DNA of 5,401 bases from a bacterium. Its GTDB lineage: Bacteria > Vulcanimicrobiota > Vulcanimicrobiia > Vulcanimicrobiales > Vulcanimicrobiaceae. A program made the position numbers and the translations under genes. Within the stretch, counting starts at the first letter, position 1. The number at the start of each line of letters is the position of its first letter. The DNA lies in contig JAKBCP010000074.1 in the NCBI GenBank assembly GCA_021807645.1, positions 1 to 5,401 on the forward strand, in the 5' to 3' direction. The notes under the pieces were generated by a model, which made no database searches, had not been told where the DNA came from, and was given only the letters and a program-made list of their open reading frames with translations. Below are positions 1-5,401 of this stretch, piece after piece.

Positions 1-356
1 CAGGAAAATCCGGTAAGGATCGTCGCGACGGCGTAGATCGCCAGCGTCACCATGAAGAGACGCTTGCGCCCGAGGCGGTCGGCGAGCTCCCCGAAAACCA
101 GCGCGCCGACGAGCATGCCGATCGTATAGATCGGGTTGACCCAAGCGGCTAAACTCGCTTGAAAATGCAGGTGTGCGGCGATGCTGGACAGGACCGGCCC
201 GACGATCGCCGTCTCGAAGCCGTCGAGAACCCATGCAATGCCCAACGCGACGGCGATGCGGGTATGCATCGGCGACCACGCAAGTGCATCGAGGCGCGAC
301 AGCAACGTCGGTTTCGAAGGCGACGACGCGACGGATGTGGAGGGCACGGCGCGCAC
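1..356 (-). CDS. MFS transporter, N-terminal part (cut by window edge)
   Basis: This is the amino-terminal end of a major facilitator superfamily permease, an inner-membrane secondary transporter. The reading frame is open from the left edge to beyond position 356. After a polar, Ser/Pro/Thr-rich leader comes the segment LDALAWSPMHTRIAVALGIA and a first membrane helix containing WVLDGFE. A second helix (NPIYTIGMLVGALVFG) leads into ELADRLGRKR, the classic MFS motif A loop between helices 2 and 3. A third helix then begins (LFMVTLAIYAVATILTG). The DGFE signature in helix 1 is typical of the sugar/organic-acid porter branch, but the substrate cannot be named. The start is uncertain. GTG at 356 and GTG at 347 both fit; ATG at 269 is less likely because it would cut the conserved LDxLxWS stretch. 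None has a clear Shine-Dalgarno. The gene is divergent from surE, and its carboxy-terminal part lies outside the window. Confidence 0.85.
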   Translation of the reverse strand, partial: MRAVPSTSVASSPSKPTLLSRLDALAWSPMHTRIAVALGIAWVLDGFETAIVGPVLSSIAAHLHFQASLAAWVNPIYTIGMLVGALVFGELADRLGRKRLFMVTLAIYAVATILTGFS

Positions 357-379
357 TGTTGTCTGCGCGCGCGGGAATC

Positions 380-389
380 GCCTGCAGGC
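380..389. promoter_or_regulatory. Perfect palindrome between divergent genes (possible operator)
   Basis: GCCTGCAGGC is a perfect 10-bp palindrome in the short gap between the divergent MFS gene and surE. Its position would suit a repressor half-site pair acting on both genes. I cannot see convincing -10 or -35 boxes beside it, and short GC palindromes are frequent by chance in DNA of this composition. Confidence 0.15.
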
Positions 390-399
390 AGGGGCACCG

Positions 400-1206
400 A
401 TGCACTCGAAGCGCGTAGCGATGCGCACCCCGACGATTCTCCTCACCAACGATGACGGCGTCGCTTCCCCCGGCCTTCACGCGCTCGCGCGCGAGCTCGC
501 CGAACTCGCACGCGTCGTCGTCGTCGCACCCGACGGTAACCGAAGCGGCGTGAGCCATGCGATTACCACCGGCGACTCGGTCGGGGTGACGCCCTACGAG
601 GGCATCGCAGGCATACGCGCCTATGCCTGTACCGGGACGCCGGCCGACTGCGCCGTGATCGGCATCGGAGAGCTCTGCGAGACCCGTCCGGATATCGTCA
701 TCAGCGGCATTAACGACGGGCCCAACCTCGCCGACGACGTCAACTATTCCGGCACGGTCGCCGGCGCCGTCGAAGCCGTTCTGCTCGGCGTCCGCGCGCT
801 CGCCGTTTCGCTGGCGAGCGACCCCGACGACCGGTCGATGGCTCGTCGCTGGGAGAGTGCCGCCGCGCAAGCGCGCGCGATTCTTCCGCACGCTCTCGCC
901 GAGCTGCCGCCGGAGCGCTACTGGAACGTGAACGTTCCGAACCTCCCGCCCGAGCGATTGCTCGGGCACCGCTTTACCTCGCTTGGGCGCAAACGCTACG
1001 GTGAAGCGATCTCCCGGATCGACGAGCGCCGCGACGCTCGCTACTATCGCGTGTGGAATCTGCCCGGGCGGAGCGACAGCGAGGACCCCGATAGCGATAT
1101 CGGTGCGGTCATGCTCGGATACGTCAGCATCACGCCGATCGCCATCGACCGGACCGACCGCGACGAGCTCAACCGTTTGCGGCTTTCATCGGTTTTAGGA
1201 GCATGA
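400..1206 (+). CDS. surE: 5'/3'-nucleotidase SurE (survival protein E)
   Basis: SurE is a metal-dependent cytoplasmic phosphatase that removes phosphate from nucleoside 5'- and 3'-monophosphates and is linked to stationary-phase and stress survival. The hallmark ILLTNDDG motif opens the protein. It is followed by VVAPDGNRSGVSHA and by SGINDGPNLADDVNYSGTV. Numbered from the ATG at 421, the expected metal ligands are D11, D12, S42 and N98, all present. The protein is 261 residues from ATG 421 or 268 from ATG 400, normal for SurE. I list ATG 400 because AGGGG at 390-394 sits 5 nt before it. ATG 421 gives a more canonical N-terminus (MRTPTILLTNDDG) but has only a weak purine stretch upstream. The open frame extends to 181, but that part is Arg/Ala-rich and antisense to the transporter, so it is not counted. 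The TGA stop overlaps the ATG of the next gene (ATGA), implying translational coupling. Confidence 0.95.
   Translation: MHSKRVAMRTPTILLTNDDGVASPGLHALARELAELARVVVVAPDGNRSGVSHAITTGDSVGVTPYEGIAGIRAYACTGTPADCAVIGIGELCETRPDIVISGINDGPNLADDVNYSGTVAGAVEAVLLGVRALAVSLASDPDDRSMARRWESAAAQARAILPHALAELPPERYWNVNVPNLPPERLLGHRFTSLGRKRYGEAISRIDERRDARYYRVWNLPGRSDSEDPDSDIGAVMLGYVSITPIAIDRTDRDELNRLRLSSVLGA
1197..1201 (+). promoter_or_regulatory. Shine-Dalgarno-like AGGAG at the surE/Prx-like junction
   Basis: AGGAG is the last purine block of surE and ends one base before the ATG at 1203. That spacing is too short for ordinary initiation. It may instead hold the ribosome that has just terminated at the overlapping surE TGA (1204-1206) so that it restarts on the ATG. 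Confidence 0.35.
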
Positions 1207-1706
1207 AGCGATATTTCACTCCCGGCGATCCGGCGCCGCTCGAGCTCTTCCCGCAGCCGATCGAGCTACCGGCGCTGGTCATTTGGCCGCGACACACCGG
1301 TTGAACGTTCTTCGGCGAACCGCTCGCGCAGTTGCGTGAGTCCGAAAAAATCCACCCCGACGAGCGCGTCTATATCGTCGTCGCAGCCGATGAGGCGACG
1401 ACGCAATCGCTCTGCACTCCCTACGGTGTCGCCGACGCATGCATCGCCGACCCGGATCGGCGCACGCATCGCGCCGCGCGTCTGCGTCCGGCTTCGTTGC
1501 TCTCGTTTTTCTCCCGCGAACTGCTGAAGCGCGCGCGCGAAAATCACCGTGCCGGTTTTCGGCAGAACTGGGCGAAATCGCGGCTCGACGATCTGGGACG
1601 AGTCCCCGGCGCGATGCGCATCGATGCCCGCGGCAACGTCGCCTGGCTCTACCGCGGAACACACGCGGGCGATCTTCCGCCGCTCGAGGAGTTGCTCGCT
1701 CGCTAA
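1203..1706 (+). CDS. Probable selenoprotein: peroxiredoxin-like (AhpC/TSA_2) protein with in-frame TGA as Sec34
   Basis: This is a thioredoxin-fold, thiol/selenol redox protein of the peroxiredoxin-like AhpC/TSA_2 type, related to the SelU/SelL (Prx-like2) group. The frame starts at the ATG overlapping the surE stop and would stop at TGA 1302-1304. It then continues intact for another 134 sense codons to TAA. Read through, it is 167 residues. It has GDPAPLELF near the start, a strand PALVIWPRHTG, the TGA at residue 34, then TFFGEPLAQLRE. Further on are a strand VYIVVAA (56-62), ADPDRR (82-87), and LGRVPGAMRIDARGNVAWLY followed by HAGDLPPLEELL. Family members usually read RHxGCxFCRE here, so the TGA sits on the redox cysteine and the second cysteine is Phe37. 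C71 and C80 remain as possible resolving thiols. A SECIS-like hairpin follows the TGA. Alternatives are a recent nonsense mutation or a TGC/TGT-to-TGA sequence error. The oxidant and reductant are unknown, and no selA, selB or selC lies in the window. Confidence 0.78.
1302..1304 (+). other. In-frame TGA, predicted selenocysteine codon (Sec34)
   Basis: The TGA follows RHTG and precedes TFFGE, exactly matching the redox-active cysteine of the RHxGCxFCRE motif in peroxiredoxin-like proteins. It is the only stop between 1203 and 1706 in this frame, and family similarity is continuous on both sides. A stop at this one functional position is far more easily explained by selenocysteine than by random decay, although TGA differs from either Cys codon by a single base. 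Confidence 0.75.
1311..1346 (+). promoter_or_regulatory. Candidate bacterial SECIS hairpin
   Basis: The mRNA after the TGA can fold into a two-part stem-loop. The outer stem is TTCGG (1311-1315) with CCGAA (1342-1346). A six-base bulge (1316-1321) follows. The inner stem is a G-U pair (1322/1341) plus seven pairs between CTCGCGC (1323-1329) and GCGTGAG (1334-1340), including one G-U. The apical loop is AGTT (1330-1333). The loop begins 26 nt after the TGA and has G as its second base. Both features match published criteria for bacterial SECIS elements, namely a loop roughly 16-37 nt downstream and a G in the first two loop positions. The element would recruit SelB carrying Sec-tRNA. It lies inside the coding sequence, as bacterial SECIS elements do. 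Confidence 0.7.
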
Positions 1707-1754
1707 CGTCGCTCGCGCGAGATATCGCAGAACGCGACCGCGCCGGCGAAGCTC

Positions 1755-3023
1755 CTAGGCGGGCATCTCTTTCTGCCGATCTCCATAGACGAGCGTCGGC
1801 TGCTCGCGTTTCTCGACGACGTCCTTATTCACGACGCATTTTTTCACGCCGACCAATGACGGCAGATCGTACATCACGTCAAGCATGATCTCTTCGAGAA
1901 TCGAGCGCAGGCCACGCGCCCCGGTCTTTCGGCCCTGCGCCTTCGCGGCGATCGATACCAGAGCATCCTTCGTAAACTGGAGGTCGACGCCGTCCATCGC
2001 CAGGATGCGCTGGAACTGCTTGACGAGCGCATTGCGCGGCTCGGTAAGGATACGACGAAGGGTGAGATCGTCGAGCGCATCGAGCGTTACGACGATCGGC
2101 AGACGACCGATAAACTCCGGAATCAGGCCGAACTTCAATAAATCTTCCGGCAAAAGTTGACCGAGCATCTTGCTCGCACGCGTCACGCGTTTGCTTTCGG
2201 GGTTCGCTCTGAAGCCCATGTTGTTCGCCGCGACGCGCGACTCCACGATACGCTCCAATCCATCGAAAGCCCCACCGCAGATAAACAGCACGTTGGTGGT
2301 ATCGATCTGGATGAACTCCTGATGCGGATGCTTGCGTCCGCCCTGCGGCGGAACGTTCGCGGTCGTGCCTTCGAGAATTTTCAGCAGGGCTTGCTGCACG
2401 CCTTCGCCCGAGACGTCGCGCGTGATCGACGGATTTTCGCTCTTGCGGGCGATCTTGTCGATCTCGTCAATGTAAATGATTCCGCGCTCCGCGCGTTTGA
2501 CGTCGTAATCGGCGGCCTGAATGAGTTTGAGCAAAATATTCTCGACATCTTCGCCGACGTATCCGGCCTCGGTAAGCGAGGTCGCATCGGCCATCGCTAA
2601 CGGAACGTCGAGAATCTTTGCCAACGTCTGCGCCAGATAAGTCTTTCCCGAGCCGGTCGGGCCGACGAGCAGAATATTCGACTTTTGCAGCTCGACCTCT
2701 TCGGTTCCCGATCCGACGGGGCCGGCATTGATGCGCTTGTAGTGATTGTAGACCGCCACCGCGAGCGCTTTCTTCGCGCGATCCTGGCCGATCACGTAGG
2801 TATCGAGGATCTGATTGATCTCGCGCGGTTTCGGCAGGGTCCGAAGACGGGCGCTATCGTCGGCAGCCTTATAGAGCTCCTCTTCGATGATCTCGTTGCA
2901 GAGCTCGATGCATTCGTCGCAGATATAGACGCCGGGGCCCGCAATCAATTTCCGCACGTTCTCCTGCGATTTCCCGCAGAAGCTGCACTTGAGTTGCCCC
3001 TTTTCATCCCCGAATCGAAACAT
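1755..3023 (-). CDS. clpX: ATP-dependent Clp protease, unfoldase subunit ClpX
   Basis: ClpX is the hexameric AAA+ unfoldase that recognises tagged or native substrates, unfolds them with ATP and threads them into ClpP. The 422-residue protein has full family length. It opens with the zinc-binding dimerisation domain (C13, C16, C35, C38). Walker A is GPTGSGKT at 121-128, the substrate-gripping pore-1 loop is GYVGED at 154-159, and Walker B is IIYIDE at 182-187. The arginine finger is in FIGR at 304-307, and sensor 2 is GARGLR at 368-373. The loop that docks on ClpP, IGF or LGF in most ClpX proteins, reads MGF at 269-271 and continues RAN. The ATG at 3023 is preceded by a full AAGGAGG (3035-3041) 11 nt upstream. 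The gene follows clpP by 21 nt and converges with the peroxiredoxin-like gene, with 48 nt between the two stops. Confidence 0.98.
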   Translation of the reverse strand: MFRFGDEKGQLKCSFCGKSQENVRKLIAGPGVYICDECIELCNEIIEEELYKAADDSARLRTLPKPREINQILDTYVIGQDRAKKALAVAVYNHYKRINAGPVGSGTEEVELQKSNILLVGPTGSGKTYLAQTLAKILDVPLAMADATSLTEAGYVGEDVENILLKLIQAADYDVKRAERGIIYIDEIDKIARKSENPSITRDVSGEGVQQALLKILEGTTANVPPQGGRKHPHQEFIQIDTTNVLFICGGAFDGLERIVESRVAANNMGFRANPESKRVTRASKMLGQLLPEDLLKFGLIPEFIGRLPIVVTLDALDDLTLRRILTEPRNALVKQFQRILAMDGVDLQFTKDALVSIAAKAQGRKTGARGLRSILEEIMLDVMYDLPSLVGVKKCVVNKDVVEKREQPTLVYGDRQKEMPA

Positions 3024-3034
3024 GACGGCGGGCG

Positions 3035-3041
3035 CCTCCTT
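3035..3041 (-). promoter_or_regulatory. Shine-Dalgarno of clpX
   Basis: On the minus strand this reads AAGGAGG, a full-strength ribosome binding site in the 21-nt clpP-clpX gap, 11 nt before the ATG at 3023. It supports the MFRFGDEKG start and indicates strong independent initiation of clpX on the clpPX message. Confidence 0.8.
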
Positions 3042-3044
3042 GGG

Positions 3045-3656
3045 CTACGGTGCCGGAGCCGGCATCGAGCTACGATCTTCGATAATGCTATCGATTATCC
3101 CGTACTCTTTGGCGTCCTGGGCGGTCATATAGTAATCCCGGTCGATGTCCTTCAGGACGTCGTCGAGGGGCTTCTTACAGGTCGCTTCGTAGATCTTCGC
3201 GACGGTCAGACGCGTCGCGATGAGGTCGCGCGCCGCAATCTCGACGTCGGTCGCCTGCCCGCCGAGTTGAGAGACCCAGGGCTGGTGGATGAGAATCTTC
3301 GCATGGGGGAGCGCGAAGCGCTTACCCTGGGCGCCGCCGGTGAGAAGAATCGAACCCATCGAGGCGGCCATCCCCATGCAGATCGTGGCGACGTCGGGCT
3401 TGATAAAACGCATCGCATCGTAGATCGCGAGGCCGGCGGTCACGCTACCCCCGGGACTGTTGACGTACATATCGATATCTTTATCGGGGTCTTCTTTCTC
3501 GAGAAAGAGTAACTGCGCGATCGTGAGACTCGCAATAGAATCGTCGATCGGTCCACCGACAAAGACGATACGATCCTTCAGTAGCCGCGAATAGATATCG
3601 TACGCGCGTTCTCCGCGCGACGACTGTTCGACGACCATCGGTACCAAGTGTCCCAT
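3045..3656 (-). CDS. clpP: ATP-dependent Clp protease, proteolytic subunit ClpP
   Basis: ClpP is a serine peptidase that forms a double-heptamer chamber and degrades proteins delivered by ClpX or another Clp ATPase. The 203-residue protein has the standard form. The start [20 protein letters not shown] is followed by the handle region and by [15 protein letters not shown] (66-80). The catalytic serine is S99 in GMAASMGS and the catalytic histidine is H124 in ILIHQP. The catalytic aspartate is most likely D174 in [15 protein letters not shown]. The ATG at 3656 keeps the conserved LVPMVVEQ leader, which is normally processed. An ATG at 3638 is also in frame but would remove it. The upstream ribosome site is weak (TAGG about 10 nt away). 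The gene lies 72 nt after tig and 21 nt before clpX, the usual tig-clpP-clpX order. Confidence 0.98.
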   Translation of the reverse strand: MGHLVPMVVEQSSRGERAYDIYSRLLKDRIVFVGGPIDDSIASLTIAQLLFLEKEDPDKDIDMYVNSPGGSVTAGLAIYDAMRFIKPDVATICMGMAASMGSILLTGGAQGKRFALPHAKILIHQPWVSQLGGQATDVEIAARDLIATRLTVAKIYEATCKKPLDDVLKDIDRDYYMTAQDAKEYGIIDSIIEDRSSMPAPAP

Positions 3657-3728
3657 CGGAGAACGACCTATCCCTTCTTCACCGGCGACCCGTTCCCGAG
3701 CGCCGTGCCAAACGTACGTGAAAGGTCT

Positions 3729-5021
3729 CTACGGCGCGGCAACGCGCTGCGCCTTGTCGATGAGAAATTCGAGCGTCTTATTTCGGACGATACCATCGTA
3801 GACCGACTGCATATTCTCGGCGAGCGCCGCTCGAACGCGGTCGATCGGCTGCCCGTATCGACGAGCGAGGAGAGCGAGTTCGGCCTGAATCTCGCCCGGG
3901 CTCGCCTCGATACCCTCGGCATCGGCGATCGCCTCGATCAGCAGCGTGCCCTTCACCCGGCGCTCGGCGTCGCCGGTCAGCTCCTCGCGAAGTTCGTCCT
4001 CGGTTTTGCCGATCGACGCAAGGTATTCGGGATACTCGACGCCTTGCTCCTGAGCCATGCGCCGGGTCTCTTCCAGCAGTTGCTCGCGCTCCGCGAGTAG
4101 CAAGCTCGGCGGAACCGGTATCTCGTGGGCGTTGACGAGTTGCTCCATCAACGCATTCCCGATCTCGCGGCGAACCCGAGCCGCGGCGATCCCCTCAAGG
4201 CGCTTGCGAACCTCCGCCCGGAGCTCCTCGATGGTGGCGAAATCGCTGACTTCGGCGGCAAACGCATCGTCGAGCGTCGGCATTTCGAGCTGCTTGACGT
4301 CGTGAAGGACGACCTCGAAGATCGCGCTCTTTCCGGCGAGCTCGCTTGCATGATAGGCCTCGGGAAAATGCGTCTCGATCTCGCGGCGTTCGCCGGCTTT
4401 CATCCCCGCGATGCCGGTAGCGAAACCGGGAATAAAGCGATCCTCAAGCAACTCGGCGACCTGGCCTTCGGCGGAGCCGCCCTCGAACGGCGTGCCGTCG
4501 ATCCGCCCCACAAAATCGATGGTGACGATATCGCCGAGCGCGGCGGGACGATCGACGGGGACGAGGGTGCCTCGATCCCGTGCGAGCCCTTCGAGGGTGC
4601 GCGCCACTTCCTCATCGCTTACCGTGCGCTCCGGGACCGAGACCGCGAGGCCTGCGTAGGTCCCGAGTTCGAGCGTCGGTCGCACCTCGACGCGCGCCTT
4701 CACGCGCATCGGTTCGTTTTCGACGCCGGGGAGCATCTCCAACTTCGGGCGCGCGACCGGCGCCAACGCATGCTCGCGCAGCGCGCTACCGTACAACTCG
4801 GGAACGAGCTCCTCCATCGCCTCCGATTCGATTCCGGCGGTGCCGTAAGTCTGCTCGAAGACGCGGCGCGGAATATGCCCCTTGCGAAAACCCGGGATAC
4901 GCGCGTTCTTGCTCAACCGCCGGAAGGCGATCTCACGAGCACGCTCGAGCGCATCGGGCAGCACCGGGATAACGATTTCGACGCTGGTCGCGTCGAGTCG
5001 GGTGAGGGTTGAGGTCGTCAC
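3729..5021 (-). CDS. tig: Trigger factor (ribosome-associated chaperone and peptidyl-prolyl isomerase)
   Basis: Trigger factor sits at the ribosome exit tunnel, shields nascent chains and has FKBP-type prolyl isomerase activity. At 430 residues it has typical length. The N-terminal ribosome-binding domain carries the docking signature IPGFRKGHIPRRVFEQTYG at about 42-60. The isomerase domain spans about 160-245 (DIVTIDFVGRIDGTPFEGG through FIPGFATGIAGMKAGERREI and IFEVVLHDV). The remainder is the helical SurA-like substrate-cradling region, ending at AQRVAAP. The frame is open upstream to an ATG at 5105, but that start would lie inside the tRNA-Gly gene and give a basic, unrelated leader. I choose the GTG at 5021, giving MTTSTLTRLD, because AAGGA (5026-5030) precedes it by 4 nt and the following sequence aligns with family N-termini. 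It is the first protein gene after three tRNAs and precedes clpP. Confidence 0.96.
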   Translation of the reverse strand: MTTSTLTRLDATSVEIVIPVLPDALERAREIAFRRLSKNARIPGFRKGHIPRRVFEQTYGTAGIESEAMEELVPELYGSALREHALAPVARPKLEMLPGVENEPMRVKARVEVRPTLELGTYAGLAVSVPERTVSDEEVARTLEGLARDRGTLVPVDRPAALGDIVTIDFVGRIDGTPFEGGSAEGQVAELLEDRFIPGFATGIAGMKAGERREIETHFPEAYHASELAGKSAIFEVVLHDVKQLEMPTLDDAFAAEVSDFATIEELRAEVRKRLEGIAAARVRREIGNALMEQLVNAHEIPVPPSLLLAEREQLLEETRRMAQEQGVEYPEYLASIGKTEDELREELTGDAERRVKGTLLIEAIADAEGIEASPGEIQAELALLARRYGQPIDRVRAALAENMQSVYDGIVRNKTLEFLIDKAQRVAAP

Positions 5022-5025
5022 GGGA

Positions 5026-5030
5026 TCCTT
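5026..5030 (-). promoter_or_regulatory. Shine-Dalgarno supporting the GTG start of tig
   Basis: On the minus strand AAGGA lies 4 nt before GTG 5021, which is a slightly short spacing. It is the best ribosome site in the 39-nt gap between tRNA-Gly and tig. It decides in favour of the GTG start over the longer open frame that runs into the tRNA. Confidence 0.6.
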
Positions 5031-5060
5031 ACTTCTTGGGTGGGGGCCGGCGCGCCGCGA

Positions 5061-5135
5061 TGGAGCGGAAGACGAGATTCGAACTCGCGACCCTCGCCTT
5101 GGCAAGGCGATGCTCTACCACTGAGCTACTTCCGC
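5061..5135 (-). tRNA. tRNA-Gly (anticodon GCC)
   Basis: The minus strand folds into a standard cloverleaf of 75 nt including encoded CCA. The acceptor GCGGAAG (5129-5135) pairs with CTTCCGC (5065-5071), followed by discriminator U and CCA (5061-5063). The D arm contains AGCTCAGTGGTAGAGC. The anticodon stem TCGCC/GGCGA encloses loop TTGCCAA, giving anticodon GCC at 5101-5103 for GGC/GGU codons. The T arm GCGAG-TTCGAAT-CTCGT is intact. It lies 39 nt upstream of the tig start in the same orientation and 25 nt after tRNA-Leu, so it is probably processed from a common precursor. Confidence 0.97.
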
Positions 5136-5160
5136 ATCGAACGGCCCGCCACGCGCGGGA

Positions 5161-5245
5161 TGGTGGGCAAGCAGAGACTCGAACTCTGACGGGTCTCCCC
5201 ACTGGAACCTAAATCCAGCGCGTCTACCAGTTTCGCCACTTGCCC
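5161..5245 (-). tRNA. tRNA-Leu (anticodon TAG)
   Basis: This is a class II tRNA of 85 nt with encoded CCA (5161-5163) and discriminator A. The acceptor GGGCAAG (5239-5245) pairs with CTTGCCC (5165-5171). The D arm is GCGAAACTGGTAGACGC. The anticodon stem CTGGA/TCCAG holds loop TTTAGGT, giving anticodon TAG (5209-5211) for CUA/CUN codons. A variable arm with stem GGG-GAGA-CCC and T arm CAGAG-TTCGAGT-CTCTG confirm the leucine type. Confidence 0.97.
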
Positions 5246-5262
5246 TCAGGCGAACGCCCCAT

Positions 5263-5268
5263 ACTATA
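5263..5268 (-). promoter_or_regulatory. Possible -10 box before tRNA-Leu
   Basis: The 73-nt gap between tRNA-Lys and tRNA-Leu contains minus-strand TATAGT (within GTTATAGTATGG), an A/T-rich island in GC-rich DNA, 17 nt before the mature 5' end of tRNA-Leu. No good TTGACA-like -35 lies at the usual 16-18 nt spacing. This is therefore a weak candidate for an internal promoter serving tRNA-Leu, tRNA-Gly and perhaps tig. Confidence 0.35.
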
Positions 5269-5318
5269 ACGGGAACCGGCCAAATCCTGCGCTGCCGAGC
5301 ACAAAGCGAGAGAAAATT

Positions 5319-5394
5319 TGGTGCACCGCGAGGGACTTGAACCCCCAACCAAGTGATTAAGAGTCACCTGCTCTACCAATTGAGCTAGCGGTGC
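5319..5394 (-). tRNA. tRNA-Lys (anticodon CTT)
   Basis: This cloverleaf is 76 nt with encoded CCA (5319-5321) and discriminator A. The acceptor GCACCGC (5388-5394) pairs with GCGGTGC (5323-5329). The D arm contains AGCTCAATTGGTAGAGC. The anticodon stem GGTGA/TCACT holds loop CTCTTAA, giving anticodon CTT (5359-5361) for AAG codons. The T arm is GGGGG-TTCAAGT-CCCTC. It is the most upstream of the three tRNAs, and its own promoter would lie beyond the right edge. Confidence 0.97.
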
Positions 5395-5401
5395 GAGATG
5401 T

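Noticed and set aside
181..399. Long N-terminal extension of SurE from ATG 181
   Set aside because: SurE proteins begin just before ILLTNDDG. The extension is low-complexity Arg/Ala/Thr-rich and antisense to a clear MFS transporter frame.
1332..1706. Independent 124-residue gene beginning with TTG at 1332
   Set aside because: The frame continues upstream through the TGA at 1302 into the N-terminal half of the same peroxiredoxin-like fold. Starting at 1332 would remove the active site, and the TTG lies in the predicted SECIS loop and stem.
1203..1706. Plain pseudogene explanation for the interrupted gene
   Set aside because: There is no frameshift or second stop in the remaining codons, family motifs persist to the C-terminus, the stop is TGA specifically, and it falls on the redox-active position with a SECIS-like hairpin behind it. 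A very recent single mutation or a sequencing error remains possible.
1707..1754. Bidirectional terminator between the convergent peroxiredoxin-like gene and clpX
   Set aside because: Short dyads are present (for example CTCGCGCGAG and GCGAGATATCGC), but the stems are only 4-5 bp and no T-run follows on either strand.
2685..3512. 275-residue plus-strand open frame across clpX and clpP
   Set aside because: It is a shadow of two certain genes on the other strand, a common effect of high GC. It crosses both coding regions and the gap between them and matches no family I recognise.
3657..3728. Promoter or terminator between tig and clpP
   Set aside because: The 72-nt gap shows no strong hairpin with a T-run and no paired -35/-10 boxes, so nothing in it can be supported beyond a weak ribosome site.
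4125..5012. 295-residue plus-strand open frame opposite tig
   Set aside because: It is an antisense mirror of the trigger factor codons with no recognisable motifs or ribosome site.
5022..5105. Trigger factor starting at ATG 5105
   Set aside because: This would translate through tRNA-Gly. The GTG at 5021 has a ribosome site and gives a normal trigger factor N-terminus.

Overview
This is a GC-rich bacterial chromosome segment, dominated by housekeeping genes and with high G/C at third codon positions. I see no IS element, phage gene, CRISPR array or inverted-repeat boundary. The ClpX N-terminus ([18 protein letters not shown]) looks like ClpX from Terrabacteria-type phyla rather than from Proteobacteria. 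A high-GC uncultured lineage such as Candidatus Eremiobacterota would fit, but that placement is a guess from sequence flavour.

Layout from left to right. (1) Positions 1 to about 356, minus strand: the N-terminal part of a major facilitator superfamily (MFS) transporter that runs off the left edge. (2) Positions 400-1706, plus strand, divergent from the transporter: surE (5'-nucleotidase), whose stop codon overlaps the ATG of a small peroxiredoxin-like gene. (3) Positions 1755-5021, minus strand: the proteostasis cluster tig (trigger factor), clpP, clpX, read in that order. (4) Positions 5061-5394, minus strand: three tRNA genes in transcription order Lys(CTT), Leu(TAG), Gly(GCC), all with encoded CCA, immediately upstream of tig and pointing into it.

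The main discovery is the gene after surE. Its reading frame (1203-1706) has one in-frame TGA at 1302-1304. A conventional caller would split it, or keep only a fragment starting at a TTG at 1332. Read through the TGA, it is a 167-residue peroxiredoxin-like protein of the AhpC/TSA_2 (Prx-like2, SelU/SelL-related) type. The TGA lies exactly where this family carries its redox cysteine (RHxGCxFCRE becomes RHTG-TGA-TFFGE). A two-part hairpin starts 6 nt after the TGA. Its 4-nt apical loop (AGTT, with a G at position 2) is 26-29 nt downstream of the TGA, as expected of a bacterial SECIS element. I therefore call it a probable selenoprotein with Sec34, and an unusual one because the second CxxC cysteine is phenylalanine (U-x-x-F).

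The rest works as expected. Trigger factor folds nascent chains at the ribosome, and ClpX unfolds substrates for the ClpP protease chamber. The tRNA-tig-clpP-clpX spacing (39, 72 and 21 nt) and the lack of an obvious terminator suggest partial or complete co-transcription.
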